Source: Ruminococcus sp. (GTDB lineage: Bacteria; Bacillota; Clostridia; Oscillospirales; Ruminococcaceae). From it: 64,000 nucleotides of DNA. The position numbers and the translations under genes were made by a program. The notes under the pieces are model-generated. The model was given only the letters and a program-made list of their open reading frames with translations. It ran no database searches and had not been told where the DNA came from. This document shows, in pieces, positions 8,487 to 18,183 of this stretch. The stretch spans positions 88,025-152,024 of the forward strand of contig JAAVHJ010000004.1 of NCBI GenBank assembly GCA_014799805.1, read 5' to 3'. Position 1 is the first letter of the stretch. Each line of letters begins with the position of its first letter.

Positions 8487-9159
8487 CAAGTCCTCCTACG
8501 ATTTCATCAAAAACAATTTGTCCCTCTGTGATATTAATAATTCTGCCACCAAATCTTCTTACAAGCTCATGTTCATGTGTGACCATTAAAATAGTAGTCC
8601 CTTGCATATTAATACTTCTTAGCAAATCTACAATTTCATAAGATAACTCAGGGTCAATATTCCCTGTTGGTTCATCTGCAATAATTAATTTTGGGTCATT
8701 CACTAATGCCCTTGCAATTGCCACACGCTGTTTTTCACCGCCGGACAGCTCCGTTGGATAAGCATTTGCTTTTGCTTGTAAGCCGACAAGACTAATCACA
8801 TAAGAAACACGTTTGCGAATATATTTTCTAGGTGCATCAATCACACGCAATACGAATGCGATATTTTCATAGACCGTCATAGAAGAAATTAATCTGAAAT
8901 CTTGAAATACAATGCCAATAGTACGCCTTAATTCAGGAATTTTACGTTTTTTTAATTTATTCAACTGATAACCATTGACTGTCACAATTCCGCTTGTTGC
9001 TTCAATTTCTTTTAATAATAATTTAATCAAAGTACTTTTGCCTGCACCTGACGCACCAACAACAAACGCAAAATCACCGTTGTTAATTTTTAAATTAATA
9101 TGCTCCAATGCATCAACACCGCTAGAATATGTCACGGAAACATCTTTTAATTCTACCAT
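8476..9159 (-). CDS. ftsE: Cell division ATP-binding protein FtsE
   Basis: A 227-residue ABC ATPase starting at ATG 9159 (MVELKDVSVTYSSG); the longer frame to 9243 lacks homology and a binding site. It shows Walker A GASGAGKST, the Q-loop VFQDFR, the signature LSGGEKQR, Walker B LIIADEP and the switch His in VTHEHE. It pairs with FtsX and couples ATP hydrolysis to septal wall hydrolysis. Confidence 0.94.
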   Translation of the reverse strand: MVELKDVSVTYSSGVDALEHINLKINNGDFAFVVGASGAGKSTLIKLLLKEIEATSGIVTVNGYQLNKLKKRKIPELRRTIGIVFQDFRLISSMTVYENIAFVLRVIDAPRKYIRKRVSYVISLVGLQAKANAYPTELSGGEKQRVAIARALVNDPKLIIADEPTGNIDPELSYEIVDLLRSINMQGTTILMVTHEHELVRRFGGRIINITEGQIVFDEIVGGLDED

Positions 9160-9271
9160 AAAACACACCAATTTTCTTATTTCTATCAATTTATCAAGAC
9201 AGAACTTTTGCCTAATCTCCGAAGTTCTGTAAACTGCGGACATCAGGCAAAGAACAGCTTTTTTTAAAAAA

Positions 9272-10357
9272 TCAGAATTTTGTGGGTTCAGCCTGAAGAT
9301 ATTTTTTCACCATTAAAGCAATTTTAAAAATAATTGCATGGTCAAATTCTCTCAAGTCAAGACCTGTTAATTTTTTAATTTTTTCTAATCTATAAACAAG
9401 TGTATTACGATGAACAAATAACTTTCTGGAAGTCTCCGAAACGTTCAAATTATTTTCAAAAAATCTCTGAATTGTAAACAACGTTTCATGGTCAAGCGAT
9501 TCAATACTGCCACGCTTAAATACTTCATGCAGGAATGTTTCGCACAATGTCGCTGGCAAATGATAAATCAATCTTGCAATCCCTAAATTATCATAGCTGA
9601 CAATAATTTTATCTGTATCAAATACTTTTCCAACTTCAAGTGCGGTCTGTGCTTCTTTAAAAGACCGTGACAAATCCTTGACACTTGTAACAGCCGTACC
9701 AATGCCAACATTGACTCTTGTATAAAATTCACTGCTTAATGTATCTGCAATCGAACGGGCAAGTTTTTCCAAATCTTTGGAATCCACGCTGGTTTTAATT
9801 TCTTTCACAAGTACAATATCAGATTCTGTAATATTAAACACAAAATCTTTATTTTTATCTGGGAATAAATTCTGAATCACATCATAAGCAGAAATATCAT
9901 TAGAAGAAACAATTCTGATTAATAATACCACACGGCTAATTTCTGCATTAAAATGCAATTCTCTTGCCTTAATTACAATATCACCTGGCAGAACATTATC
10001 TAATACTACATTTTTGATAAAATTATTTCTATCATATTTTTCATCATAATATTGCTTAATATTAGACAGGGTAATTGCAAGAATACTTGCATATTTGGCA
10101 GCCGTATCATCTGTACCCTCTACAAATACAGCATAATCTGGCTTTGCATGTACTCCAAAAGGCTTATACGTATAACCATCCCTTACAAAAATATCATGTG
10201 CATCACTCAAATCCAATGATACAAATTCATTGGTTGTACCGACTTTTTGCAATTCACTACATGCAATAATCGTAGCACTTTCATCTACAACGCCGATTGT
10301 TGCGTCCATTGTGTCACGCATTTGGTGTACAAGACCTTGGAACAATCTGTTTGACAT
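9272..10357 (-). CDS. PucR/CdaR-type transcriptional regulator
   Basis: A 361-residue protein ending in the HTH_30 (PucR C-terminal) domain, with the typical NLNVSETSRKLFVHRNTLVY segment at about 306-325. The middle (about 130-270) resembles the GGDEF-like CdaR region found in this family. The N-terminal region begins with a conserved LFQGLVHQMRD stretch and may sense a ligand. Family members regulate purine or sugar-diacid use, but this subtype, with a divergent N-terminus, sits beside housekeeping genes in many Clostridia; no target can be named. It is followed by ftsE on the same strand with a gap of about 110 bases. Confidence 0.8.
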   Translation of the reverse strand: MSNRLFQGLVHQMRDTMDATIGVVDESATIIACSELQKVGTTNEFVSLDLSDAHDIFVRDGYTYKPFGVHAKPDYAVFVEGTDDTAAKYASILAITLSNIKQYYDEKYDRNNFIKNVVLDNVLPGDIVIKARELHFNAEISRVVLLIRIVSSNDISAYDVIQNLFPDKNKDFVFNITESDIVLVKEIKTSVDSKDLEKLARSIADTLSSEFYTRVNVGIGTAVTSVKDLSRSFKEAQTALEVGKVFDTDKIIVSYDNLGIARLIYHLPATLCETFLHEVFKRGSIESLDHETLFTIQRFFENNLNVSETSRKLFVHRNTLVYRLEKIKKLTGLDLREFDHAIIFKIALMVKKYLQAEPTKF

Positions 10358-10584
10358 AAGCAGGTTTCCTTTCTGTTTTCATTTTTAATATTTATTATTA
10401 CTAACTTCATGCCATCTCTACATATTACAGATTGTAACATATATTTATGAACAGGATATTAATAAACTGTTAATTTTATTTTTTATTTCGTGAAAATGGC
10501 GAATATGTTCAAAATGATTTGTTTAATCATCACAAAAAGAAAATTTTATAAAATTTTATTTTGTAACTGTTTTGTAATTTATAA

Positions 10585-12294
10585 TTACGCTATTTCTTTT
10601 TTCTCCATACGTTCTGGACAGTCAATTTTTAAAATCATCATTGTATTTTGCAACGTTTGGCGAACTGCTTTGCAAATATCTGTACGCATTTCACGCAATT
10701 CTGATGTTTCAGCATTTTTCACACTGCAATTATCATAGAATCTATGAAACAAAGTTGCAAGTTCAATTGCATATTTTGTAATTCTTGATGCGTCATAAAC
10801 TTTTGCAGCTGAAATAATTTCTGATGGGAAAATAGCTAAATGCCGAATTAATTCAATTTCCTGTGAAGTTTCTGGTGCAGGCAACTTTGAAACAGGTGTC
10901 CCCTCCAGATATAAATTTTCTTCTTGTAGCGTTCTCAAAATACTGCAAATTCTGGCATGTGCATACTGGACATAATAAACTGGGTTTTGCGAAGATTCCT
11001 TTACAGCTAAATCTAAATCAAATTCAAAATGTGAATTTGCTTCACGCATATTAAAGAAAAATCTTGCTGCATCTAACGGAATTTCTTCCAGTAAACTAAC
11101 TAAGCCAATCGCCTTGCCACTTCTTTTAGAAACTTTAATCGGCTCACCGTCACGCAATAAAATTACCATTTGCATTAACACAACATCTAGCTTGTCCGTA
11201 TTCACATCAAGAGCCTTTAAAGCAGATTTTAATCTTGGCACATAACCATGATGGTCAGCTCCCAGAACATTAATTGCTTTATCAAATTTCCTAGTAACTA
11301 ATTTATCACAATGATATGCAATATCAGGCACAATATACGTTGGTATGCCATTCTCTCTTACAAGCACAAAATCCTTATCTGCACCAAATTCTGTTGCTTT
11401 AAACCAAATAGCACCCTCTTGCTCATATGTGTAACCTTTTTCTGTTAATTGCTTTACAACACGCATTGCACTACCGTCCGCATGTAATTTACTTTCTCTG
11501 AACCAATTATCATAGACTACACGATAGCTTTTTAAATCCCTTTCCAAACCAGCAATATTTTTAGGCAAGGCAAAATTGACTAATGCATCACGGCGGATTT
11601 TACTTTCTGTATTAGCATAGTTATCTGCATTTTCTTTATAAAAATTCTCTGCATGTTCTATAATATCTGCTCCATGATAAGCATCTTCTGGCATTTCAAT
11701 TTCCTGACCGCATTTTTGCAAATATCTTACTTCTAACGAAGTCGCAAATTTTTCAATTTGGTTCCCTGCGTCATTGACATAAAATTCACGTTCTGTATGC
11801 CAACCTGTCCATTCTAACAAACTAGCAATCCCGTCACCTAATGCCGCACCTCTAGCATTCCCAACATGCATAGGACCTGTCGGATTTGCAGAAACAAATT
11901 CTACTAATGCAGATTTACCAGCTCCAATATTTGATTTACCGTAATTATTTTTTTCTGTTAAAATAGCTTGTACTGTATCAGAAAACCAACTTTTCTGTAA
12001 GAAAAAATTAATAAAACCTGCACCAGCGATTTCAAATTTTTCAAAATAACTGCCTGTTAATTGTAAATTTTCTGTTAGAAGCTCTGCAATTTTTCTTGGT
12101 GGCATACGCAAAGTTCTTGCAGAAACCATTGCAATATTTGTTGCAAAATCTCCATGAGATTTATCTGCTGGAATTTCTATTGTAAAAGCTGGAATTGGTT
12201 CAGATGCTATTTTTTCTTCTGCAACAAGTTGTCCCATTGCCTGCAATAGCATTTCTTTTAACTGCATTTTTGCAGATTCAATCATATTTGTCAT
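10585..12294 (-). CDS. argS: Arginyl-tRNA synthetase
   Basis: A 569-residue class I synthetase that charges tRNA-Arg. It has the N-terminal additional domain, the HIGH-equivalent HVGN in the SANPTGPMHVGNARG segment (about 130), the KMSKS-equivalent KVSKRSG (about 383) and the C-terminal DALR anticodon-binding domain. The ending CPERM followed by a short basic tail is usual. The gene follows the DUF1934 gene with a 16-base gap, the same pairing as ywiB-argS in Bacillus. Confidence 0.97.
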   Translation of the reverse strand: MTNMIESAKMQLKEMLLQAMGQLVAEEKIASEPIPAFTIEIPADKSHGDFATNIAMVSARTLRMPPRKIAELLTENLQLTGSYFEKFEIAGAGFINFFLQKSWFSDTVQAILTEKNNYGKSNIGAGKSALVEFVSANPTGPMHVGNARGAALGDGIASLLEWTGWHTEREFYVNDAGNQIEKFATSLEVRYLQKCGQEIEMPEDAYHGADIIEHAENFYKENADNYANTESKIRRDALVNFALPKNIAGLERDLKSYRVVYDNWFRESKLHADGSAMRVVKQLTEKGYTYEQEGAIWFKATEFGADKDFVLVRENGIPTYIVPDIAYHCDKLVTRKFDKAINVLGADHHGYVPRLKSALKALDVNTDKLDVVLMQMVILLRDGEPIKVSKRSGKAIGLVSLLEEIPLDAARFFFNMREANSHFEFDLDLAVKESSQNPVYYVQYAHARICSILRTLQEENLYLEGTPVSKLPAPETSQEIELIRHLAIFPSEIISAAKVYDASRITKYAIELATLFHRFYDNCSVKNAETSELREMRTDICKAVRQTLQNTMMILKIDCPERMEKKEIA

Positions 12295-12310
12295 AAATTA
12301 TCCTCCTGTA

Positions 12311-12742
12311 TTAACATACATGTTTTTTAATCTCAATTGAAATTTCATTATCAGATACCAGACTAGAGTTTGTGTCTATCATATATCGAAATTTTAATAT
12401 TCCACCCTCATCAGTTAAAGTATTATCAATAAACTTTGCTGAAATTCCAAATACAGTATTTCCATATGGTGTTTCATAATTACAAAAATGTTTTCTTCCC
12501 ATTTGTACAACAAGATGCATATTGAATTTTCCTGCTCTGATAATTGTTATCATATTATCTGGTGAAATCTGCACCTGTGTAACAGAACCGTTCATTCCAG
12601 TTGCTTCTGATTCCCGATAAGTAATAATCCGTCCACCATTGGAATCTTTTTCATAACTAATTTCAGTATTCAGCGTGACTTCTGTTTTCTCTTCATCTTC
12701 ACATTGGACATTATGCAATGTCATAATCCATTTTTCTTTCAA
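12311..12742 (-). CDS. DUF1934 (YwiB-like) beta-barrel protein
   Basis: A 143-residue cytoplasmic protein predicted to be almost entirely beta strand, matching the DUF1934/YwiB family of small calycin-like barrels. The start is TTG at 12742, seven bases after AAAGGAG; the first ATG (12724) is too far from that site. Its position directly before argS is conserved in Firmicutes. The function is unknown. Confidence 0.82.
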   Translation of the reverse strand: MKEKWIMTLHNVQCEDEEKTEVTLNTEISYEKDSNGGRIITYRESEATGMNGSVTQVQISPDNMITIIRAGKFNMHLVVQMGRKHFCNYETPYGNTVFGISAKFIDNTLTDEGGILKFRYMIDTNSSLVSDNEISIEIKKHVC

Positions 12743-12759
12743 AATTAACTCCTTTTAGA

Positions 12760-13563
12760 TTAAATCCGACTGCTGAACACTTGCCCATATGCAGCATCTT
12801 CCAAAAAATGCTTTGCATTTTCACGGAAACTAGCCACACTATCACTGACATAATAAATATTATGACCAGTTTGCAAACTATCTGTCAGCAAATCTTGTTC
12901 TGTAAGACATTTTTTTGCATATTTGGCAGCTTCTTCCCCTGCGGAAATCAAATTCACATGACTGCCCATAATATCCGCAATAATATCACGAATAATAGGA
13001 TAATGTGTACAACCCATAATCAACGTATCGGCTCCAGCATTTCTGATTGGTGTTAAATATTCTTCTGCTGCAAGACGGGTAATTTGATTTTCTCTATTCG
13101 TATAACCATACTCTACAAGATGTACCAGCAATGGACATGCCATTGCTGTCACTGCAATTTCTGGATTTATTTTATAAATTGCACGTTCATAACTGCCACT
13201 TTTAATCGTAGCAGGTGTGCCAATAATGCCAATTTTATTATTTTTTGTGATACTGCAGGCTGTTCTTACAGCAGGATAAACAACACCTGTAAACGGCATA
13301 TCCTGCACGGGAGAATCTGTTCCCAAAATAGAACTAACTGTCCCACATGCAGCAATAATCATTTTAACAGGGTGCTGTTTTAAAAAAGCAACATCTTCAC
13401 TTGTATATCTTAAAATTGTCTCACGGCTTCTTGTTCCATAAGGTACTCTTGCTGTATCACCAAAAAAAATAATATTCTCATTGGGAAGAATTCTGTTTAA
13501 CTCTTTTACTGCTGTCAATCCGCCCAGTCCAGAATCAAATACACCGATTGCATTCTGATTCAT
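12760..13563 (-). CDS. murI: Glutamate racemase
   Basis: A 267-residue cofactor-independent racemase making D-glutamate for peptidoglycan. It opens with the family motif DSGLGGLTA. The two catalytic cysteines are in AACGTVSS (about 73) and MGCTHYP (about 184). The first motif reads ACGT where many family members have ACNT, a substitution next to the active cysteine. It lies between ddl and the ywiB/argS pair on the same strand, consistent with a wall-precursor cluster. Confidence 0.94.
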   Translation of the reverse strand: MNQNAIGVFDSGLGGLTAVKELNRILPNENIIFFGDTARVPYGTRSRETILRYTSEDVAFLKQHPVKMIIAACGTVSSILGTDSPVQDMPFTGVVYPAVRTACSITKNNKIGIIGTPATIKSGSYERAIYKINPEIAVTAMACPLLVHLVEYGYTNRENQITRLAAEEYLTPIRNAGADTLIMGCTHYPIIRDIIADIMGSHVNLISAGEEAAKYAKKCLTEQDLLTDSLQTGHNIYYVSDSVASFRENAKHFLEDAAYGQVFSSRI

Positions 13564-13578
13564 AGTTAAAATTCCTCC

Positions 13579-14649
13579 TCAACAAGTTCTATCTGTTGTA
13601 ATTGCCTGTTCAATCAATTTATCTACTAAATATTCTGTTGTCATGCCCAGATGTTCCATCAGCTTTGCATACATACTAATTGATGTAAATCCTGGCATTG
13701 TATTAATTTCATTCAGAATTACTTCGCCATCTTCTTTTAGGAAAAAATCCACACGTGATAAGCCTTTGCACCCCATTGCCATATAAGCTTTTACTGCAAT
13801 TTTCTGAATTTCACGGCTTTTCTCAATTGGCAAATCTGCTGGAATTGCTAATTTAGAATCATTCAAAACATATTTTGCATCAAAATCATAAAATTGCTTA
13901 CAAGCTTCAATTTCACCCACAAATGACGCAAATGGTGCATCATAACCAAATACAGCTGTTTCTAATTCTCTGCCGAAAATGCATTCTTCTACAATCACTT
14001 TGCTATCATGTTCAAATGCCTGTTTTACAGCATTTAAAAGTTGTTCTGCATTCTCTGCACGATTCACACCAATAGAAGACCCTGCATTTGCTGGCTTTAC
14101 AAATAACGGATAGCCTAATTGATTTGCAATTTCTGTACATCTCTCAGTTAAATGCTTCATTTCTCGCTGATAAATCACACGCCATTTTGCTGTACGAATT
14201 CCATTATAATCTAAAACAGTATGTGTTGTTGCTTTATCCATGCAAGCTGCTGATGCAAGCAAACCACAACCAACATATGGAATTTTTGCTAAATCTAATA
14301 AACCTTGTACTGTGCCATCTTCGCCGTTTTTGCCATGTAATACTGGAAACACAACATCTACTTTTTTCAAAGTTGCTGTTCCATTATCAATTGTAATAAA
14401 ACCCTTATGCACAGTATCTGGTGACAGAATGGCTGATGTGCAATCTGGATTTTGTTCCCATTTTCCAGATATAATTGCAGATACGTCCCCTGGATAATAC
14501 AACCATCTGCCTTTTTTTGTAATGCCAACACATAAAACTTCATATTTTTCTTTTGGAATATTTTTTATAATATTCGTTGCAGATTTCAATGAAATATCAT
14601 GTTCACTGGAAACACCGCCAAATAATACGGCTACTTTTATTTTTGCCAT
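13579..14649 (-). CDS. ddl: D-alanine--D-alanine ligase
   Basis: A 356-residue ATP-grasp enzyme making the D-Ala-D-Ala dipeptide for peptidoglycan. The start is ATG 14649 (MAKIKVAVLFGG) behind AAAGGAG; the frame extends further upstream without homology. Motifs are FGGVSSEHDIS, HGKNGEDG, KPANAGSS and NEINTMPGFT. It is the first gene of the ddl-murI-ywiB-argS series, with short gaps throughout. Confidence 0.95.
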   Translation of the reverse strand: MAKIKVAVLFGGVSSEHDISLKSATNIIKNIPKEKYEVLCVGITKKGRWLYYPGDVSAIISGKWEQNPDCTSAILSPDTVHKGFITIDNGTATLKKVDVVFPVLHGKNGEDGTVQGLLDLAKIPYVGCGLLASAACMDKATTHTVLDYNGIRTAKWRVIYQREMKHLTERCTEIANQLGYPLFVKPANAGSSIGVNRAENAEQLLNAVKQAFEHDSKVIVEECIFGRELETAVFGYDAPFASFVGEIEACKQFYDFDAKYVLNDSKLAIPADLPIEKSREIQKIAVKAYMAMGCKGLSRVDFFLKEDGEVILNEINTMPGFTSISMYAKLMEHLGMTTEYLVDKLIEQAITTDRTC

Positions 14650-14888
14650 AAATCTAACTCCTTTACGCTCTGTTATTTTTTTATAAAATAATAAATAATC
14701 AAGTACTTTTCTTATTGTAACATATTTTTGCAAAAACTGCAAGTGTTTTTTAGAAAAAAGCGGTTTTTAGGCTTTGTTTTGTAAACAAATTTTAAATTTT
14801 TTGCACACTTGACTATATTATTAAACTATACGCAGAAAATATTTCAAAAAGAACAGACTTGACAAATATCTAATTTCAGAATATAAAA

Positions 14889-15749
14889 TCAAATTATAAT
14901 TTTAGAAAATATATCATTTTCCAAATCATGAATGCAATAAATATGCTTCATACTGTCAAAAGTTTCTTCCAGATTATGTCTGGCAGTTTTCCAGCCAGTG
15001 CCATCCGTGAACCATACAAAAGTAAATCCATTGATAGTATTCACTTCTTGAGCAATTTGTTTGTAACTTCTGGCAGTTTCATTTAATTTTGAACCCTGAC
15101 TAGCATAGAAATTAGTTTCAATTCCATAAATCATAGTATTAGTTTTGATGACAAAATCAAAACGTTTTTCTGTTTTTCCCTTGTTAGATACTGCTGATAA
15201 ATCAATGCCCCATTTTTGCGTAATTTCATGAATATACATTTCTTTGAAATAATTAATATTTTTTTCAAAACCTGCTTTTATTATATAATTTTCTACTAAA
15301 TCTTCCATTAAATGCCCACCACGGTTTTTTCTGCCGTTAGTATCTAAACCAACTTCCACACCTGTTACATAATCTATCAAATTGCTAATAATATGATTTT
15401 CTAATAAATCAAATAATCCAATTTTACGCATAAAAATAATATACTCTTGATTAGAATAATTTTTTTTCTTAAAATCATAGCAATAATTAATAGAATTATC
15501 TAAAATATGTATTTCATGTAATCTGACAGCTATCAAAATTGGAATGCATGTTAAAACTTCTGGATAGCGTTCTAAAATAGTTTCAAAATCCTGTTCGATA
15601 TGCTTAGAACCTACTAGACTATTTAAAATATTCAGCTCAATTTTTATTTTGTTAATATTTTGATAGACTTTATCAAAATCTACATAATAATGATAATTCG
15701 CTATACTACTACGAAAATGAGATAGCCAAGTATTAAAATCTCTTTTCAT
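14889..15749 (-). CDS. DpnII/MboI-like type II restriction endonuclease (GATC)
   Basis: A 286-residue protein, nearly the same length as DpnII (288). The N-terminus and the LTCIPILIAVR segment resemble the DpnII family. The C-terminal half holds the likely nuclease core, with WGIDLS, KRFDFVI and GIETNFYASQGSKLNE suggesting a PD-(D/E)XK-like acidic cluster. It follows the adenine methylase by 11 bases and is probably co-transcribed with it. The inferred cut site is unmethylated GATC, supported by the methylase type and by the scarcity of GATC in the window. A second (DpnA-like) methylase gene is absent. Confidence 0.85.
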   Translation of the reverse strand: MKRDFNTWLSHFRSSIANYHYYVDFDKVYQNINKIKIELNILNSLVGSKHIEQDFETILERYPEVLTCIPILIAVRLHEIHILDNSINYCYDFKKKNYSNQEYIIFMRKIGLFDLLENHIISNLIDYVTGVEVGLDTNGRKNRGGHLMEDLVENYIIKAGFEKNINYFKEMYIHEITQKWGIDLSAVSNKGKTEKRFDFVIKTNTMIYGIETNFYASQGSKLNETARSYKQIAQEVNTINGFTFVWFTDGTGWKTARHNLEETFDSMKHIYCIHDLENDIFSKIII

Positions 15750-15760
15750 ATAAAATCCTC

Positions 15761-16642
15761 CTAATAATTACAAATTAATAACTCACTTACATCACCCCGA
15801 TTTGCTCCATCACAATTAATCATTCTTTTTGCTGAAATTCTCTGAATGGTATATTCTTGATACAGATTATCAAAAAAATTATCATTTATGTTATAATTCT
15901 TAGGGTCAGAATTGCTTAATATTATTTTCGCACCAATATGATTAATTTGATTTATAAATTGATGTACTCTAATCTGTTCATTATCATCAAAAGCTTTTTT
16001 ATCATAAGCAGTAAAAGAAGCTGTATCATTCAATGGTCGATAAGGCGGATCCAAATACACAAACGTATCTTTTTGAATAAAATCTAAACATTCAGAAAAA
16101 TCTCCACATTGCATTTTGACACCCTGAAGTAATCTGCTGGCTAGCTTTAAATTTTTTTTATCGCAAATAATAGGCTTTTTATAAGACCCTATAGGAACAT
16201 TAAATAACCCTTTTTTATTTACCCGATATAATCCATTAAAACAAGTCCTATTTAAAAAAATAAATAATACTGCCTTTTCTAAGTTTCGGTCAGGTATTGT
16301 TTTTAATTGATTAAATGTTTCTCTTGCTGTGCAATAAAATTCTCTTTTGGCATCTTCTGAGCATAACCAGTACATTTTTTGAATTTCAGATAGTTCCTTA
16401 ATAAGATTATCTACATTAATTTGTATTTGCATATAAGTATTCATCAACTCAGGATTAATATCATTGATTAACACAGTCTTTGGTTTTTTTAAAGATAAAA
16501 TATCAAATAATACTGCACCACCACCTACAAAAGGCTCACAATAACAATCAATTTGATTTGGATATTTCAATCTGATATACTCCAATAACTGACTTTTTCC
16601 CCCTGCCCATTTCAAAAATGGTTTCACTTTCAAATCTTTCAC
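15761..16642 (-). CDS. DNA adenine methylase (Dam/DpnM-like, GATC)
   Basis: A 293-residue alpha-class N6-adenine methyltransferase. The SAM-binding motif is FLKWAGGKSQLL (about 9-20) and the catalytic motif IV is DPPY (about 199). An FVGGGAVLFD segment and the C-terminal SNSDP are typical of Dam/M.DpnII enzymes. The start is GTG 16642, behind AGAGGTGATATT. It protects the host from the endonuclease encoded next. The gene pair sits between ddl and the flotillin operon, and contains one of the few GATC sites in the window (16048). Confidence 0.92.
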   Translation of the reverse strand: MKDLKVKPFLKWAGGKSQLLEYIRLKYPNQIDCYCEPFVGGGAVLFDILSLKKPKTVLINDINPELMNTYMQIQINVDNLIKELSEIQKMYWLCSEDAKREFYCTARETFNQLKTIPDRNLEKAVLFIFLNRTCFNGLYRVNKKGLFNVPIGSYKKPIICDKKNLKLASRLLQGVKMQCGDFSECLDFIQKDTFVYLDPPYRPLNDTASFTAYDKKAFDDNEQIRVHQFINQINHIGAKIILSNSDPKNYNINDNFFDNLYQEYTIQRISAKRMINCDGANRGDVSELLICNY

Positions 16643-16698
16643 AATATCACCTCTCTAATCATTATAGCATATAATTTAAAATCATGCAAGTTAATAAT

Positions 16699-16732
16699 AA
16701 ACCGTCTGAAAATAAATCCCAGACGGTTTTAA
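16699..16732 (-). terminator. Terminator downstream of the flotillin gene
   Basis: ACCGTCTG and CAGACGGT arms with an 11-base loop lie five bases beyond the flotillin stop and are followed by TTTATTATTAA on the minus strand. Confidence 0.65.
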
Positions 16733-16736
16733 TATT

Positions 16737-18137
16737 TTAATCTATATTTTCCTCTAAAACTTCTGATTCTGTTTTAGATTCTATTTCTTTGCCTAATAAT
16801 TCGGGCAATTCCATTCCAGCTTGTTTAAATAATTCATTTAAAGGCGGAACAGCTCCCATCATACCGGAAATAAAATTCGCTGTGGAAGTTTTCCCATTAC
16901 TATTTTGTCCGTTATCCCAAACAGTGACTTTGTCAATTTTAATATTCTTCACAGCCTCCACTTGAAGTGCAACTAATTCTTCTATCTTTTCAGCAATTAA
17001 TAATTTTACAGCACAATTTGCATCACCGCCAGCCGCTTCTACAATTTTACGCATACCCTCTGCCTGACGTGTTAAAATTTCCTGCTGACCTTTTGCTTCT
17101 GCTTCCATTCGAGCAAAAATAGCATCTGCTTCACCACGGGCTTTTCTTCTGGTTACTTCTGCCTCTGCCTCAGCAGCAATTTCAGCCTGTTCTTTGGCAA
17201 TTTCTGCTTTGACAATAACATCTGCTTTCTGTGTTGCTTTTTCCAATTCTGCACGGGTTAATTCTGCTTCCTGCTGTGCATAATAAGCTTCTTGTTTCGC
17301 TTTTGCAGATTGTACTGCTTCTGCTGCTGTAGCCTGTCTTAAAGATTCTGCCTCCCGTTCACGGCGAACGGCTTCTGACTGTGCCACAGCAACTCTTGCT
17401 TTATTCTCACCCTCAATTGCAGAAGCATTTGCTTTTGCAACTTGTACACGCTGTTCTTGCTGTGCATTTGCCTGACCAATTTCACCATCTCTATTTTGTT
17501 CAGCAACACTTCTTTTCGCATCATTCACAGCTTTTGCAGCGGCTTCTTTACCTAAGGCATCTAAATAACCAGATTCATCTGTAATATCTGTTACATTGAC
17601 GTTAATTAAACGCAGACCAATTTTTTTCAATTCAATTTCAACGTTTTTAGAAATTGCAATTAAAAATTTATCTCTGTCAGCATTAATTTCTTCAATATCC
17701 ATAGTTGCAATAATCAAACGCAATTGACCAAAAATAATATCTTTTGCAAGTTCTTGTATTTCAATCATTTTCAAGCCTAACAAACGCTCAGCGGCATTTT
17801 GCATTACACCTGCTTCTGTAGAAATACCAACTGTGAAACGTGACGGCACGTTAATTCTGATATTCTGTCTGGATAATGCATTTTTCAAATCTACGTTCAT
17901 TGAAATTGGTGTTAAATCCAAATACTGATAAGATTGAATAACTGGTACAATAAATGCTGCCCCGCCATGAATACACTTTGCACTTCTGGGCTGTCCGAAT
18001 TCGTCCATACCAACTTTACCATAAATAACAAGAATTTTATCAGACGGACATTTCCTGTAACGTGATAAAATCGCAATCATAGATGCAAACAGAATCACCA
18101 CAACTACACATATTACTAATAAAACAGCAAAATCCAT
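16737..18137 (-). CDS. floT: Flotillin-like SPFH protein (FloT/YuaG family)
   Basis: A 466-residue membrane scaffold protein. The start is ATG 18137 (MDFAVLLVICVVVVILF) behind AGGAGTGG; it gives an N-terminal membrane anchor. The SPFH/band 7 domain covers about 35-200, followed by a long Ala/Glu/Lys/Gln-rich flotillin coiled coil (about 205-385) and a C-terminal tail. Bacterial flotillins organise fluid or lipid microdomains and help assemble signalling and wall-synthesis complexes. It follows an NfeD-like gene, the yuaF-floT arrangement. Confidence 0.92.
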   Translation of the reverse strand: MDFAVLLVICVVVVILFASMIAILSRYRKCPSDKILVIYGKVGMDEFGQPRSAKCIHGGAAFIVPVIQSYQYLDLTPISMNVDLKNALSRQNIRINVPSRFTVGISTEAGVMQNAAERLLGLKMIEIQELAKDIIFGQLRLIIATMDIEEINADRDKFLIAISKNVEIELKKIGLRLINVNVTDITDESGYLDALGKEAAAKAVNDAKRSVAEQNRDGEIGQANAQQEQRVQVAKANASAIEGENKARVAVAQSEAVRREREAESLRQATAAEAVQSAKAKQEAYYAQQEAELTRAELEKATQKADVIVKAEIAKEQAEIAAEAEAEVTRRKARGEADAIFARMEAEAKGQQEILTRQAEGMRKIVEAAGGDANCAVKLLIAEKIEELVALQVEAVKNIKIDKVTVWDNGQNSNGKTSTANFISGMMGAVPPLNELFKQAGMELPELLGKEIESKTESEVLEENID

Positions 18138-18183
18138 ACAAACCACTCCTTATGTTAATATTAATTATAGAAATAAAATAAAT

